Shown: positions 35,686 through 46,307 of the stretch, piece after piece | Numbering within the stretch: position 1 is the first letter of the stretch | How the letters are laid out: every line of letters begins with the position of its first letter | From: Chelonoidis abingdonii | Taxonomy: Eukaryota; Chordata; Testudines; Testudinidae | NCBI RefSeq assembly: GCF_003597395.2 | Contig: NC_133770.1 | Location: 96,020,129 to 96,084,128 of the forward strand | DNA length: 64,000 nt | Direction: 5' to 3' | Notes under the pieces: generated by a model | Databases searched by the model: none | Told to the model about the DNA's origin: nothing | Seen by the model: the letters and a program-made list of their open reading frames with translations, nothing else | Made by a program: the position numbers and the translations under genes

Positions 35686-36299
35686 AGTTGTTATAAAATC
35701 AGCCTCTTTGATTAGTAACTTGTTCATGACCCCGATTTCCTTAGATTGTGTTGTTATCTGTAAGTATTCATGATATAGTTCATACAAATAATTTTCAGAC
35801 TGTGAGTTGCTCAGAACTGTTTCTGTTGTGTGATAGGTTACCTACGCCACCTAGTATACTTTCTGCTCACTGATCAGATGAATGTAACATTCTAAAAAGA
35901 GGAGAATGATGAATGTCAAATAGCAAATAATGCACAACCACCATAAACTTTTGGATAAAATCATTTTGTTTTAAAGTTTAGGAAGCTTCCAGGATTTGTG
36001 ATCATTTCCCCAAATATTTGGGCCAATAGTTTAAAAAGTGACTAATGATTTTGGTTCTTTCCCTATTTGGCTGCCTAGCTTGAGAGGCCTTGTGGGCATG
36101 GGTGGCAACTTTGTAGAAATGTTGGTGGTGGCCAGAACTCGCCCCCAACTCCACCCCCCCAAACTCTGCCCCCACCTGCCTAAGGCTCTGGGAGGGGACT
36201 TGGGGCGGGGAGGTCTGGGGTGCAGATCCTGGGCTGGGGATTAGGGTGCAGGCTTTGGGATAGAGTTTGGGTGCTGGGTGCAGGCTCCGGGCTGGGGCA

Positions 36300-36560
36300 C
36301 AGGGCCGGCACTTCCATTTAGGCGACCTAGGCGGTCGCCTAGGGCAACAGGATTTGGGAGGGCGGCAGACTGCTCCGGTGGACCTCCCCCAGGCGTTCCT
36401 GTGGACGGTCCGCTGGTCCCGCGGCTCCAGTGGAGCATCCGCAGGCATGCCTGTGGCAGGTCCACCGAAGCTGCGGGACCCTGCGGGAGGTCCACCGGAG
36501 CTGAGGGACCTGCGAGCCGGCCCTGCGCCTAGGGCGCCAAAACCCCTGGCGCCGCTCCTG
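36300..36560. mobile_element. Nested hAT MITE, 261 bp, perfect TSD
   Basis: Ends CAGGGCCGGCACTTCC and (inward from the right) CAGGAGCGGCGCCAGG are inverted repeats. It is flanked by a perfect octamer CTGGGGCA (36292-36299 and 36561-36568) that lies within the larger hAT. The interior contains the palindrome 'ggcgacctaggcggtcgcc' and inverted 'ggtccaccgg' arms. The element at 49953-50276 shares the 'ggtggacctccc' arms. Confidence 0.9.
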
Positions 36561-36779
36561 CTGGGGCAGGGAGTGGTTGTGCAGGAGGGGGTGAGGGTTG
36601 CAGGCTTTGGGATGGAGTTTGGGTGCAGGCTTTGGGCTGGGGGTGGGGGCATAGGAAGAGGTGAGAGGTGCAGGCTCTGGGAGGGAGTTTGGGGGTGGGA
36701 AGGGGTGTGTGGGAAGGTGGTGGGGGTGCACCCTCTGGGAGGGAGTTTGGGGATAGGAGGGAGTGCAGGGGTGAGGGCT

Positions 36780-37230
36780 GTGGGGCTGAGGATGAGGGAT
36801 TCATGATGCAGGAGACGGCTCAGGGCTGGGGCTGAGGATTAGGGTGTGAGGGGATGAGGGCTCTGGCTGGGGCTGGGGATGAGGGGTTCATGATGTAGGA
36901 GGGGGCTCAGGGTAGAGAGTTTGGGTGTGGGGTGAGGGCAGTAGGGCTGAGGATGAGGGGTTCATGATGTGGGGGGCTCAGGGCTGGGGCAGAGGATTAG
37001 GGTGTGAGGGGATGAGGGTTCTGGCTGGGGCTGGGGATGAGGGGTTCATGATGCAGGAGGGGGCTCAGGGCTAGGGCAAAGGGTTGGGGTGTGGGGTGAG
37101 GGCTGTGGAGCTGAGGATGAGGGGTTCATGATGGGGGGGCTCAGGGATGGGGCAGAGGATCAGGGTGCAGAGGGATGAGGGTTGGGGCTGAGGATGAGGG
37201 GTTCATGCTGCGGGGGGGGCTCAGGGCTGG
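36780..37230. repeat. Minisatellite, about 80-bp unit, six units
   Basis: The motif 'gatgaggggttcatgatg' recurs with 'tcatgatg' at 36801, 36888, 36962, 37046 and 37126 and 'tcatgctg' at 37203, spacings of 87, 74, 84, 80 and 77 bp. It lies inside the 36097-37665 hAT; the related element at 43954-46307 has one such unit near 45165, so the array expanded in this copy. Confidence 0.85.
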
Positions 37231-38209
37231 GGCTGAGGATTAGGGTGCAGGGGGATGAGGTCTCTGACTGGGGCTGAGGGTTTGGGGCGTTGGAGAGGAT
37301 CAGGGCTAGGGCAGGGTAAGGGCAGCCTGCCTTGCCATTAGTGGAGGGCAGGCACTAGGACCCTGGGGCGGCAGACAGCAGTTCTGCCGGGAGCACGAGC
37401 AGGCAGGGGAGAGGCGCGCGCTGCTTTTTGTCAGGCCGGGACGCGGCGCGGTGGGGGGGGACACACAGGGGGAGGGGGTGGCAGACTGGGACTGGGACCT
37501 GCTCCAGGCAGGGACGTGGCAGGGGGGGAGACCCGCGGGGGCCAGGGCCCGATCCAGGCAGGGCCAGGGTTGAGATCCAGCTCCAAATATTGCTGGAGCA
37601 GGGCACTCGGCCCTGAATATTGCTGGAGCCCGAGCTCCGCAAATGTATATAACCCGCCGCCTATGCTTGTGGGGACTTTATTCTCAGCGAGTGCTGTGTT
37701 CCTGCCCTCTGCAAATCAGGCTCTTTTAAAGGTCTGTCTAGTTAGGCACCCAAACGTTGAGGCACTTCAAAAATCATTAGACCCTTTTCAAAATCCTGGC
37801 CTTTAGGGGATAATGACAAATAAGACTCCCATGAATCATAGCATTTGTATATACAATTTGATCAGCTCTGGACATCTCAACAGATCAGCAAACTGTGACA
37901 TGGAGAGTTGTGAGTTGCCTTAAGTTACAGGGCAAAAGTGTGACCCCTCTGAAGTCAATGGAAGTTTTGCTATTGACTTCAATGATGCTAAAATTTCATC
38001 TATGGAGTGAATTAGTGGCAGAGTTTGGTAAAGAACCCCAGGTTCATACTCTTCCTTATGCCTCCCTCTAACCAATGTCCCCTTATAACAGAAGTCGTGG
38101 CCTAATTTCCCTTTTACTTTTGCAAAGAGGTGGCTGTGACCTGGGGTAGCCTTCAATCTAAATGCCACGGTCAGGGCAGGCTGCAAAAAGAAGAGCAGAT
38201 GCTCCCAAG

Positions 38210-38843
38210 ACTGGTGGGTAACACTGAAATTAAACTCTCCAATCAGTCACAAATTGCTTCTGATCCCCCACACTGGTTATCAAGAAGGGGGAAAAAAAAA
38301 AAAAGGAATTACACAGCCCCCTTATTGCATTCCAGTTCTCTGGCTACCAGTCAGCACACAGCCCAGTACAGTGAGAAGTTATTTTAAAACTTTGCTCACC
38401 TATACAAAATGTTCTTTTGCCACATTACCAGGTCAATATCAGTTTGGATCTTACCCAAAATACCAGGCTGCCAGCCAATCCTTTAGTGTATAAAACTAAA
38501 GGTTTATTATAAAGAAAAAAGAAAGAACAAAATGAGAGCTGTTAAATGGTAAAGCGCTCAGATTGATACAAAAAGACTTCAAAGTCCATATATCAGGTTC
38601 TTAGCAGTACTGGTGAGTTTGTTGGCTTTGAAAGTCCCTCTGGAACACATCCACAGCTTGGATGGGTCATTCAGTCCTTTGTTCAGACCTTCAGTTTGTA
38701 ATAAAGTCACTCCAGAGGTAAGCAGCAGGATTGAAGACAAAATGAAGATGATGCAGCTGCCTTTTATATTCTTTTTGCCACATGGCTTGTATTTCCTTTG
38801 TTCCAAACACAAGCTGTCCAGCACATGGCATAGACAAACCTTA
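38210..38843 (-). repeat. Unclassified dispersed repeat, left part
   Basis: It contains the 'aaggtttattataaagaaaa' core shared with the repeat at 19350-20035. It is interrupted by a Harbinger MITE at TTA 38841-38843 and resumes after the second TTA at 39620-39622 ('gaattctgtccataggcatg'). The minus strand offers AATAAA, so an LTR-like origin is possible. The outer ends are not resolved. Confidence 0.5.
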
Positions 38844-39619
38844 GGCCTTGGCTACACTTACAGCTGTACAGCGCTGGGAGTTACAGCTGTCTTCGTACAG
38901 CTGTGTAGGGAAAGCGCTGCAGTGTGGCCACATTTGCAGCATTTGCAGCGCTGTTGGGAGTGGTGCATTGTGGGCAGCTATCCCAGCGTTCAAATGGGGG
39001 GTGGAGTGTGACAGGGAGCGTGGGGGAGACAGAGAGAGTGGATTTTTGGAGCTGACACTGTGTCAGCTTCCTGCCTTGCAAGTTCTAAGGACTGGAAGAT
39101 ACACAGCACCTACCTTTAATCATTTTAAAAGTTTCGACCCCTTCCCCCACCCCTCTCTTATTCACTAAATGCAAATTATGCACTTCACATAAGCAGCTGC
39201 TCCAACACGGACTCCCCCCACCCCCTCTGTCGTGTGGCTTCTCTACTTAAGCAAACAGCTGTGAACATTCCAAAGCAATTCCCCTGCCTGCCTCTTCTCA
39301 AGCAAACAGGAGCTGTGTTTGTTTTTTAGATAAGCAGCTCCGGAGAGCCCGGAGTTCAGCCACTCTTCTGGTTTGTTGTGAACAGGCATTCTGGGATACC
39401 TCCTAATACCCTGGAGGCCAATTACAGCACTTCTGGTGGCCACACTTGCGGAGCAGCGCTGCATCACCAGCGCTGCAATCGTTATACCCGAGGCAGAGCA
39501 GGAATACAACCAGTGCTGCAGCCAGGGAGATGTATGTGCCCTGCAAGTGTGGACGGTGAGTAAGTTGCAGTGCTGGTGGTGGGTTTACAGCACTGCAACT
39601 CTCCAGTGTAGCCAAGCCC
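38844..39619. mobile_element. Harbinger MITE, 776 bp, TTA duplication
   Basis: Inverted termini GGCCTTGGCTACACTT and, read from the right, GGGCTTGGCTACACTG match at 14 of 16 positions. The target duplication is an exact TTA (38841-38843 and 39620-39622), characteristic of PIF/Harbinger. The subterminal region has many 'cagctgtaca' and 'cagcgctg' repeats, possible transposase-binding sites. It has no coding capacity. The fragment at 1-191 is another copy in reverse orientation. Confidence 0.92.
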
Positions 39620-39622
39620 TTA

Positions 39623-39980
39623 GAATTCTGTCCATAGGCATGCTCCTACATGCCTTGCAGAGCCATAAAGTGTCTTCCCTGGTTCCTTTCAATGGGTTCA
39701 TTGTACAGTTGATGGCCCTTGATGGGCCATCAAATAGGCCAGGCAGTGCTGAGGCCAATCTGTCTGGGGGTGTCACCCAGCCACACAGCACAAGCTTGGA
39801 AATATAGATACACCCTACATATCTATAACTCATGATAGATACAAACATATAAACAAGATGATCATATTTAGTGAATTATAACTTTTCCACTGATACTTCA
39901 GATGGTATCTGATAAGATTCTTTGCATATTTATAATATTGGTATCAACAATATCATAAAGCGTCTCCCATATTCCATACA
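39623..39980 (-). repeat. Unclassified dispersed repeat, right part
   Basis: This is the continuation of the 38210-38843 repeat after the MITE. It contains the inverted pair 'gatggcccttgatgggccatc' near 39712-39732. Beyond about 39980 I see no further repeat structure. Confidence 0.45.
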
Positions 39981-41390
39981 CCGTCACAGCGGCTTGTGTT
40001 TCTACTCAGGTATGAGTTTAAAATACAGCTGGTGGATTTCTTTGTTAAAACTTGACTTTCCATTGTGTCCCTTTTGCCGGGGTCAAAACTGTTGTTTCAA
40101 AATTGTTCACTCATTTATTTCATTGAGATTTTTATCCAAAAATGATGCTATTGAAATGGTCAGCAACATTTACCAAAAACCTTCAATAATAAACCTCATG
40201 AAAAATGTCATTGCAATGGTTTGGACAAAAAATTATTTTGAAAAATTTCAACTAGCTTTAGTTTACAATATATGGGAATGTTAAATGACATGTCAAAATA
40301 CTACTCCTATCATTTAGGAGAGAAATCGGGTTTGTTTTTAATTTTCCATATGTGTTAAACCCCTCATGATAGATTTTCCCCAATGTTTACTCCATCTACA
40401 TCTTCAGGAAATTTGCTGCTCAGTATTTGCATATGTCACTGTGAAATACTAGGATATAATCATTATTTGCTAAGTAAAAGAGAATGTTCTATCGTGTTGT
40501 ATGCCACTTTATCATTAGACTGCAGAATAATCAAGCATCTATAAACCACAAGTGTTACTTTTAAAACAAATTTCAATGCAAAAATGTCAGTGACAGGACA
40601 CAGCTGGCTTTAATGTAATGACTACAGCATATTAAGAATAGAAACAATTTCAGAATGCACAAAAATAGCTAGAAATTTAAGATTCTTAGTCAACTTAATG
40701 CTCAATATTCTTCTTGTGAGAGGGATGAATAGAAAAATCTATAAGATCCTTTATTTCCAGCCAGTAATTGGTAACCACGCTCCAACTTGTGGATGGAAAG
40801 TCGTCTTGGCTGTGCCTTGAGCATGCCTTTTAATGCAGATCTAACCAAGACCTGGTTCACATATGCTATACTTTGAGCTTATTTCCTGTAGACTCTCATT
40901 GCTGTTAGTTACTGTTGCTGCTGCTACAGAGACAAATTCCGATACTAAACACATCTGACAGAGGCTTTGAAGTTGAAAAAAAAGCTCTACACAGATGTTC
41001 AACATGAAATAAGAATCAAATTCTTAAAACTTCCAGGAATCATCATTTTGATTACTAAAGTATGTTACGCACAAGTGTAAAGTGTGTAAATGGAATACAT
41101 CAGACACCGCAAACCATACGACACCCATGTCAGTATCCAGAAGATACTTTTTTGTTTTATGTCCTTTGATTTTCACTGAATAATTCAAAGAATTAAAATA
41201 AATCTTGCAAATGTTAAAATTTATAATGCTAAACTTATCTCTGCACTTTCCTCACTGTTTTCAAGCCTATTTTTTTCAAAGAGAGTTGAGTGCGAGTTAG
41301 CCTTTCAGTTACTGATTTTTCTAAGCATCGGAATCTCTGTGAAGATGCAAAAATGGTTGCACAACTGTGTTTTTAGGACATGCTTTGAGT
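39981..41390. other. Unassigned AT-rich sequence
   Basis: No gene, element end or RNA structure recognised. Confidence 0.45.
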
Positions 41391-41398
41391 CTATAACA

Positions 41399-41701
41399 CA
41401 GGGGTCGGCAACCTTTCAGAAGTGGTGTGCCAAGTCTTCATTTATTCACTCTAATTTAAGGTTTCACGTGCCAGTAATACATTTTAACGTTTTTAGAAGG
41501 TCTCTTTCGAGAAGTCTATAATAAATTATTGTTGTATGTAAAGTAAATAAGGTTTTAAAAATGTTTAAGAAGTTTCATTTAAAATTAAATTAAAATGCAG
41601 AGCCCCCTGGACCGGTGGCCAGGATCCGGGCAGTGTGAGTGCCACTGAAAATCAGCGCGTGTGCTGCCTTTGGCATGCCTGCCATAGGTTGCCTACTCCT
41701 G
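41399..41701. mobile_element. hAT MITE, 303 bp, perfect TSD
   Basis: Termini CAGGGGTCGGCAACCT and, inward from the right, CAGGAGTAGGCAACCT (14 of 16). A perfect octamer CTATAACA flanks it at 41391-41398 and 41702-41709. The interior is AT-rich in the middle and GC-rich near the right end. It is non-coding. Confidence 0.95.
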
Positions 41702-42586
41702 CTATAACATCAGTCCTGAGCATGGGGACAGTGGGCAGCTGCTCCACTGCAGGAGCCAACTCAGGAAAGAATTATGACACAGGGTTGCAATTTCTCCCTT
41801 GCCCCACAGGGGAAATGCCTTTTCAGGGTGCAAGATTCTTACCTCTAGTGCTGACTGATATGTGGGGAGGGAATGGAGCCATGGCACTGCAGGCACTGCT
41901 TTTGCCTCTCAGGATCAAGGGAGGTCCTACACAGACACACAGGAGACGGGGAGGATGCCATATTTCACTTTATCTCTCTGCATGGCTGCGTAGGACAAGG
42001 GCAGAATCTTATCCTTCCTTTGTACATGCAGTAGAGTGCAAATTGAATATTTAAATGTGCAAATGATCAATTAGATGAACCACTGGCAATCTGCACATGC
42101 AGATGCACACTATATATACTGGCAGTCATGGTGTGTGTGCAAAGCAGGCATGCGGCTATGCAAGGCAAGCAGTTTTTCACACAACCATTTTCTTGTGCTG
42201 CTTTGAAAATCAGTTTCTCACGCTTGGAAAATGTATTTTTTACTGAATGCCCTCTCCTAGAGAATGTCCCCTGCTCACCCATTACAGTAAATTGGAGTGA
42301 ATTAAAATTGAACTTGTCCTAGGTTAACTAACACACTTGCCTGTATTTCCATGAATTAAGGGGCTGGGCTGGAAAATGTGGATGGGCTCAGTCAGGCCAC
42401 TGAGACTCCCAGTTGATTGCCCACTTCTGGAGAGCAGCTGTCTACATACCACAGGGAGAGTGTTCCAGGATGGGCTGGGGCAGGGGCACTTGACACAGAG
42501 TTTTCCAGTTACACTCTATTGCCCAGGAACCCGAATGGAAAACGCATAGGGAAGTTAATAGAAAATGATAAACCGTTTATTGATTG

Positions 42587-42804
42587 GTATCAGAGGGGTA
42601 GCCGTGTTTGTTGCTTTTTACAGATCCAGAGTAAGAGTCCTGTGGCAGCTTACAGACTAACAAATGTATTGGAGCATAAACATTTGTGGGTGAATACTCA
42701 CTTTGTCAGACGCATGTGTCTGACAAAGTGGGTGTTCACCCACGAAAGCTTATGCTCCAAATACATTTGTTAGTCTATAAGGTGCCACAGGACACTTTGT
42801 TGCA
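42587..42804 (+). mobile_element. Fold-back SINE with inverted head segment
   Basis: It is the same family as the 35485 copy: it starts GTATCAGAGGGGTAGCCGTG and has two long inverted arms meeting near 42716. The arms differ at roughly one position in ten here, so they have aged since insertion. The flanks carry a perfect 11-bp duplication TTTATTGATTG (42576-42586 and 42805-42815). Positions 42609-42630 are the reverse complement of the equivalent head segment in the other copy (35509-35529), with one substitution and one extra T. Confidence 0.88.
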
Positions 42805-42815
42805 TTTATTGATTG

Positions 42816-43829
42816 TTCCATGTATGAAAGAATCTCACTCTCTATTAAGTTCTACAGATTTTTTTAAAGTAATATCTATAGATAGAACAAAATTACGTTT
42901 GATATCTCTCTGTTGGTTTAATCTCTGTGAATTTCTTTAGGATTTTTTCCATGGAGGGGACTGAACACCGTACCCCTGTCTATGTGCACCCTTTCCTGTG
43001 CCAAATCCTTTTACTCCGGCTTTGTGCTCAGGACAGAGATTTTGTCCTGAGATCTCCCACTGGCAGTAAGAAAGAGCGTGTGCTGAGAATCCCAGAATCA
43101 TATTTCATTCATACTATTGCCAAGTGAGTTTGCAAAAATTCCATTTAGTGACTGTGAGAACCACTTTTAGTTTTGTAAGCTGCCACTTTTAGTTTTTGTA
43201 AGCTGTTGACATTTGTCCAGTGCAATTTCTTATTTTTTCCCATATACTGATGTGTTAATTATTGACTGGCAAATATACTTAATTGTAGTTTAATAGCTGC
43301 AAAGGCTATTAAATTCACTTATGTATATTAGTTTGTTGCTACAATTTCAGTAGACAAAATTTTCAAAAGAGCCTGAGTCCCACTGACTTTCATTTTGTCA
43401 CAAAGGAGCTTTTGAAAATGTCACCCACTGAAATTAAGGAGCAGCAAGCTAATTGATTTTCAGTGGGGGTTTTGACTCCTAATTCACTTAGGAGCTTTTG
43501 AAAATTGAATTGGTATCAGTAGTTATGCACAATTAGTGACTAGCGTGGCTTCCGGCGTACATCTTATCAATAAGTGCAGGTATAGTTCTTATAGTGCAAG
43601 AGAACTTCAGACAGAAGCTGAGCATTTCTAACGTCTGTTCTTCTAAAGGGATGGCACTCCTCTCTCACAGGGGCTAGTCCTCCCCCTAACAGAATATATT
43701 CATTTAGGGTGGATGTCTAAAGGAGATTAAGGGCATTGGATGCACAAACCTCACTGACCTAGACCCCTTTGAATATACAAGTTTTAATGCACAATAAATA
43801 TTTAAAATAGTAAATTATTATACATTTAG
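42816..43829. other. Unassigned, with an old inverted repeat
   Basis: Positions 43355-43510 contain 'ggagcttttgaaaatgtcac' and similar units in both orientations, typical of an old amniote MITE-like repeat. No gene seen. Confidence 0.4.
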
Positions 43830-43953
43830 GGCTAGATTCACAAAAAGACTTAGGTCAGGCATCCTAACTGCCACCGCAGGCCTCTAAATCCCAGAATTAG
43901 GCCCCACTGGGATTCATAAAACCCTCACTCTGTAGGCACCTAAACTCACTTGG
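43830..43953. repeat. Old turtle repeat, left of hAT insertion
   Basis: 'gattcacaaaaagacttagg' and 'aggcacctaaactcactt' are parts of a dispersed repeat that resumes at 46308 after the hAT ('ggcacctaaattttttgcag'). The larger repeat then runs to the LTR at 47175. Confidence 0.5.
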
Positions 43954-44142
43954 CATAGGTGGCAGGTTTGTATAATTTTTGGTGGTGCCCAAAATGGTGG
44001 TCCCCCCCCCTCCACCCTGTAAGCCGATATAAAAAGCTACAACACATTAGCACCACAAGATTATAAGGGTCAATTAAAAGTGGAAAGTCAGAAGCAGCAC
44101 TTGCCTGCTTCAATATACGGTATTATATTCTGTTGCACCTGT

Positions 44143-44693
44143 TGTGACAAAGTGGGAATGTTCTTAATGTTTTCTCTGAATACTGTGTGGGTGCCTCAGT
44201 TTCCCCTGCAAGGTGCCAACTGCAGGTGTTGGGGACAAAGAGATCAGGTGGCCTCCTTGTCCAGAGGAGACATAAAAGCCAGAGAAGGGAGTGTCAGTTT
44301 GGAGCTGGCTGGGGAAATGAGGAGAGGCCTAGAACTTGGGTCTAGGTTCCCTACCCTCCGATATGGACCTGACTGAGGGGTCCTGTTTTCTGTACCTACA
44401 GGCTCTGTTTTAGACTGTGATCCTGTCATCTAGTAAACCTTCTGTTTTACCGGTTGGCTGAGAGTCACGTCTGACTGCGGAGTTGGGGTGCAGGGACCTC
44501 TCGTTGCCCCAGGATCTGCCTGGGCAGACTCGCTGAGGAAAGTGCACGGTGTGGAAGGGCATGCTGAATGCTCTGAGGTCAGAACCAGGAAAGTGTAAGC
44601 TTCTTGCCCTGGAGACAGTACGCTCAGAGAGAGGAGGCTTCCCTAGAGTCCTGACTGGCTTTGTATGGAGTAGTTCCAAAGCATCTCAGCATC
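44143..44693 (+). mobile_element. LTR, plus-oriented arm of an inverted pair
   Basis: It starts TGTGACAAAGTGGGAATG, contains a TATA-like 'acataaaagcc' near 44270 and a promoter-to-poly(A) layout typical of an LTR. It ends abruptly at 'ccaaagcatctc' (44693), where an inverted copy of the same LTR begins. The left flank is CCTGT (44138-44142). Confidence 0.75.
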
Positions 44694-45029
44694 CTCTTCC
44701 ATACCATGTGCTTCCCCGAAGTCCGCACAGGCACTGACACTCGTCCTCTGGCCTTTGTCCCTTTTCCAGGATTAGGAGGCCACCTGATCTCTTTGTTCTC
44801 CAACACCTTCAGTTGGCACTTTACAGGAGAGTGGCCCAGGCCATCAGTTGCCCGGAGACAGGATTTTGGCCATTCTCTGTGCAGACAGCATCACACTGGC
44901 CCTCTAGGACTCTACAACAATCACACCCCCTTATCCCACCATCTTGATCCTTGAGAAATGCATACGGGAAACTGAGGCACTCACACCGTATTCAGAGAAA
45001 ACATTTAAGAACATTCCCACTTCGTAACA
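44694..45029 (-). mobile_element. LTR, minus-oriented arm of the inverted pair
   Basis: The reverse complement from 45029 reads 'tgttacgaagtgggaatgtt' and follows the plus arm through 'gtgcctcagtttccc' and 'caaagagatcaggtggcct' to 'gaggatgct' at the junction. The right flank is CCTTT (45030-45034), 4 of 5 identical to the left flank CCTGT. It contains about 90 bp near 44830-44925 that the plus arm lacks. Confidence 0.75.
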
Positions 45030-46307
45030 CCTTTATACGACTAGTTATATATTTAAAAGGGTGTAAAATAATCAAGTATTGTGCTAAACACGATACTCCA
45101 AACTGACCACCAAATTTAAATTGCACGTTTTTCCCCTCAAGTGAGGGCTTTGGGGTGGGGCTGGGGATGAGGGGTTCACTGTGCAGAAGCGTGCTCAGGG
45201 TTGAGGTGCTGGGGGGCGCAGTCTCTGTGGTGGGGCAGGGCTGGGGATAAGAAACTTGGGGTGCAGACAGGCTGCCCCAGGGCTAGGGACAGAGAGGACT
45301 CCCCCTCCCCCACTGGCAGCCGCAAGCTCCAGGGGAGGGACCCCTCCTCTCCCCCTGCCCAGCAACACACTCACTCTGCATCACAGTCACTGCACATGAT
45401 CCTAGGGCCTCTCTCAGGTCCAGAAAGCCCACTCGCCTCCCCTATGGTGGATACCGGGTGGGGGGGGTTGCCATCACATGTGGCCTCCCCCCGCTGCTGC
45501 CCCTCACCATAGCCTCACTGGGGGGTAGGGGATGGGGCTGCCCCTTGCCCAGCTTAGGGCAGGAGTGGGGGCTGCAGGATGGTGGCTGTGTGTGTGGGGG
45601 GGCAGGGTGTCACAAAATTCACCCAGGCCCCAGCTGCTCAGGTCTAGGAAGCCCCCCTCCCCCATCTCCCCTGTGGTGGGTGAGTGGGTGCTGGGGGAGG
45701 GGGGAACGACTGCCATCACATGTGGCTTCCTTCCTCCCCTGCTGCAGCCTGCTGCGCCTCACCCTAGCCTCACTGGGGATGGGGCTGCCCCTTGCCCTGC
45801 ATTGGGCAGGAGTGGGGGCTGAGGGGGGAGGGGCTGGATCACAGGGTCAAACCTCACGGAAGCCCCAGCAGCTGCTCAGGTGAGTGAGGTCCACTCCAGA
45901 TGTCCATCTCCTGGCCGGAAGTCCCTTTGGCATCTCAGCCAGGTGGGTGTCGGGGGGCGGGAGAGAGAGCTCCCAAGCATATGCGTTCCTCCTCCCCCCT
46001 CCTCTCTCCCTCTCCCCCCCCCCCCGGAGGTGCTCCAACAGTCTGCTTGCCTCTGCTCTCTATAGCCTTAGGCAGAAGCAGCGGCAGGCAGCTGGCAGCA
46101 CAAGCAAGGGAGAGAGGCACCAGCTGTTTTTTTTCAGGCAGGGAAGCTCCCAGGTGAGTGGGGGACCACGCTCCGGGATGGGGACAGGGCCCGCTCCAGG
46201 CAGGGCCAGGGGAGAATCCCAGCTCCAACTATTGGTGGAGCACAGGCCCCAGCCTTGAATATTCCTGGTGCTCGGGTACCACGAGCCCATATAACCTGCC
46301 ACCTCTG

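Larger units (their letters stand above)
36097..37665. mobile_element. hAT-type element, 1.57 kb, with nested hAT and minisatellite
   Basis: It starts CATGGGTGGCAACTTTG and ends '...ataacccgccgcctatg', an inverted pair, and is flanked by a perfect 8-bp duplication CTTGTGGG (36089-36096 and 37666-37673). The interior is very GC-rich and non-coding, carries a nested hAT at 36300-36560 and an 80-bp minisatellite at about 36780-37230. The family recurs at 43954-46307. Open frames up to 216 codons here come from GC bias and the minisatellite. Confidence 0.88.
43954..46307. mobile_element. hAT-type element, 2.35 kb, containing an inverted LTR pair
   Basis: Left end CATAGGTGGCAGGTTTG and right end (inward) CAGAGGTGGCAGGTTAT are inverted repeats of the same family as 36097-37665. 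The right flank is CTTGGCAC; the left flank keeps CTTGG directly before the element, consistent with an original CTTGGCAC that lost three bases. An LTR pair (44143-45029) sits inside; without it the hAT is about 1.5 kb, close to its sister. The GC-rich interior gives many spurious open frames. No transposase. Confidence 0.82.

Noticed and set aside
36002..36806. Long open frames on both strands (up to 216 codons)
   Set aside because: They lie in a GC-rich non-coding hAT with a nested hAT; proline/glycine-rich products result from composition.
36780..37230. Regularly spaced repeats resembling an array
   Set aside because: A minisatellite in a vertebrate transposon; units are contiguous and diverged, without repeat-spacer structure.
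45458..46258. Several open frames above 95 codons
   Set aside because: GC-rich interior of the hAT at 43954-46307, no family motifs.
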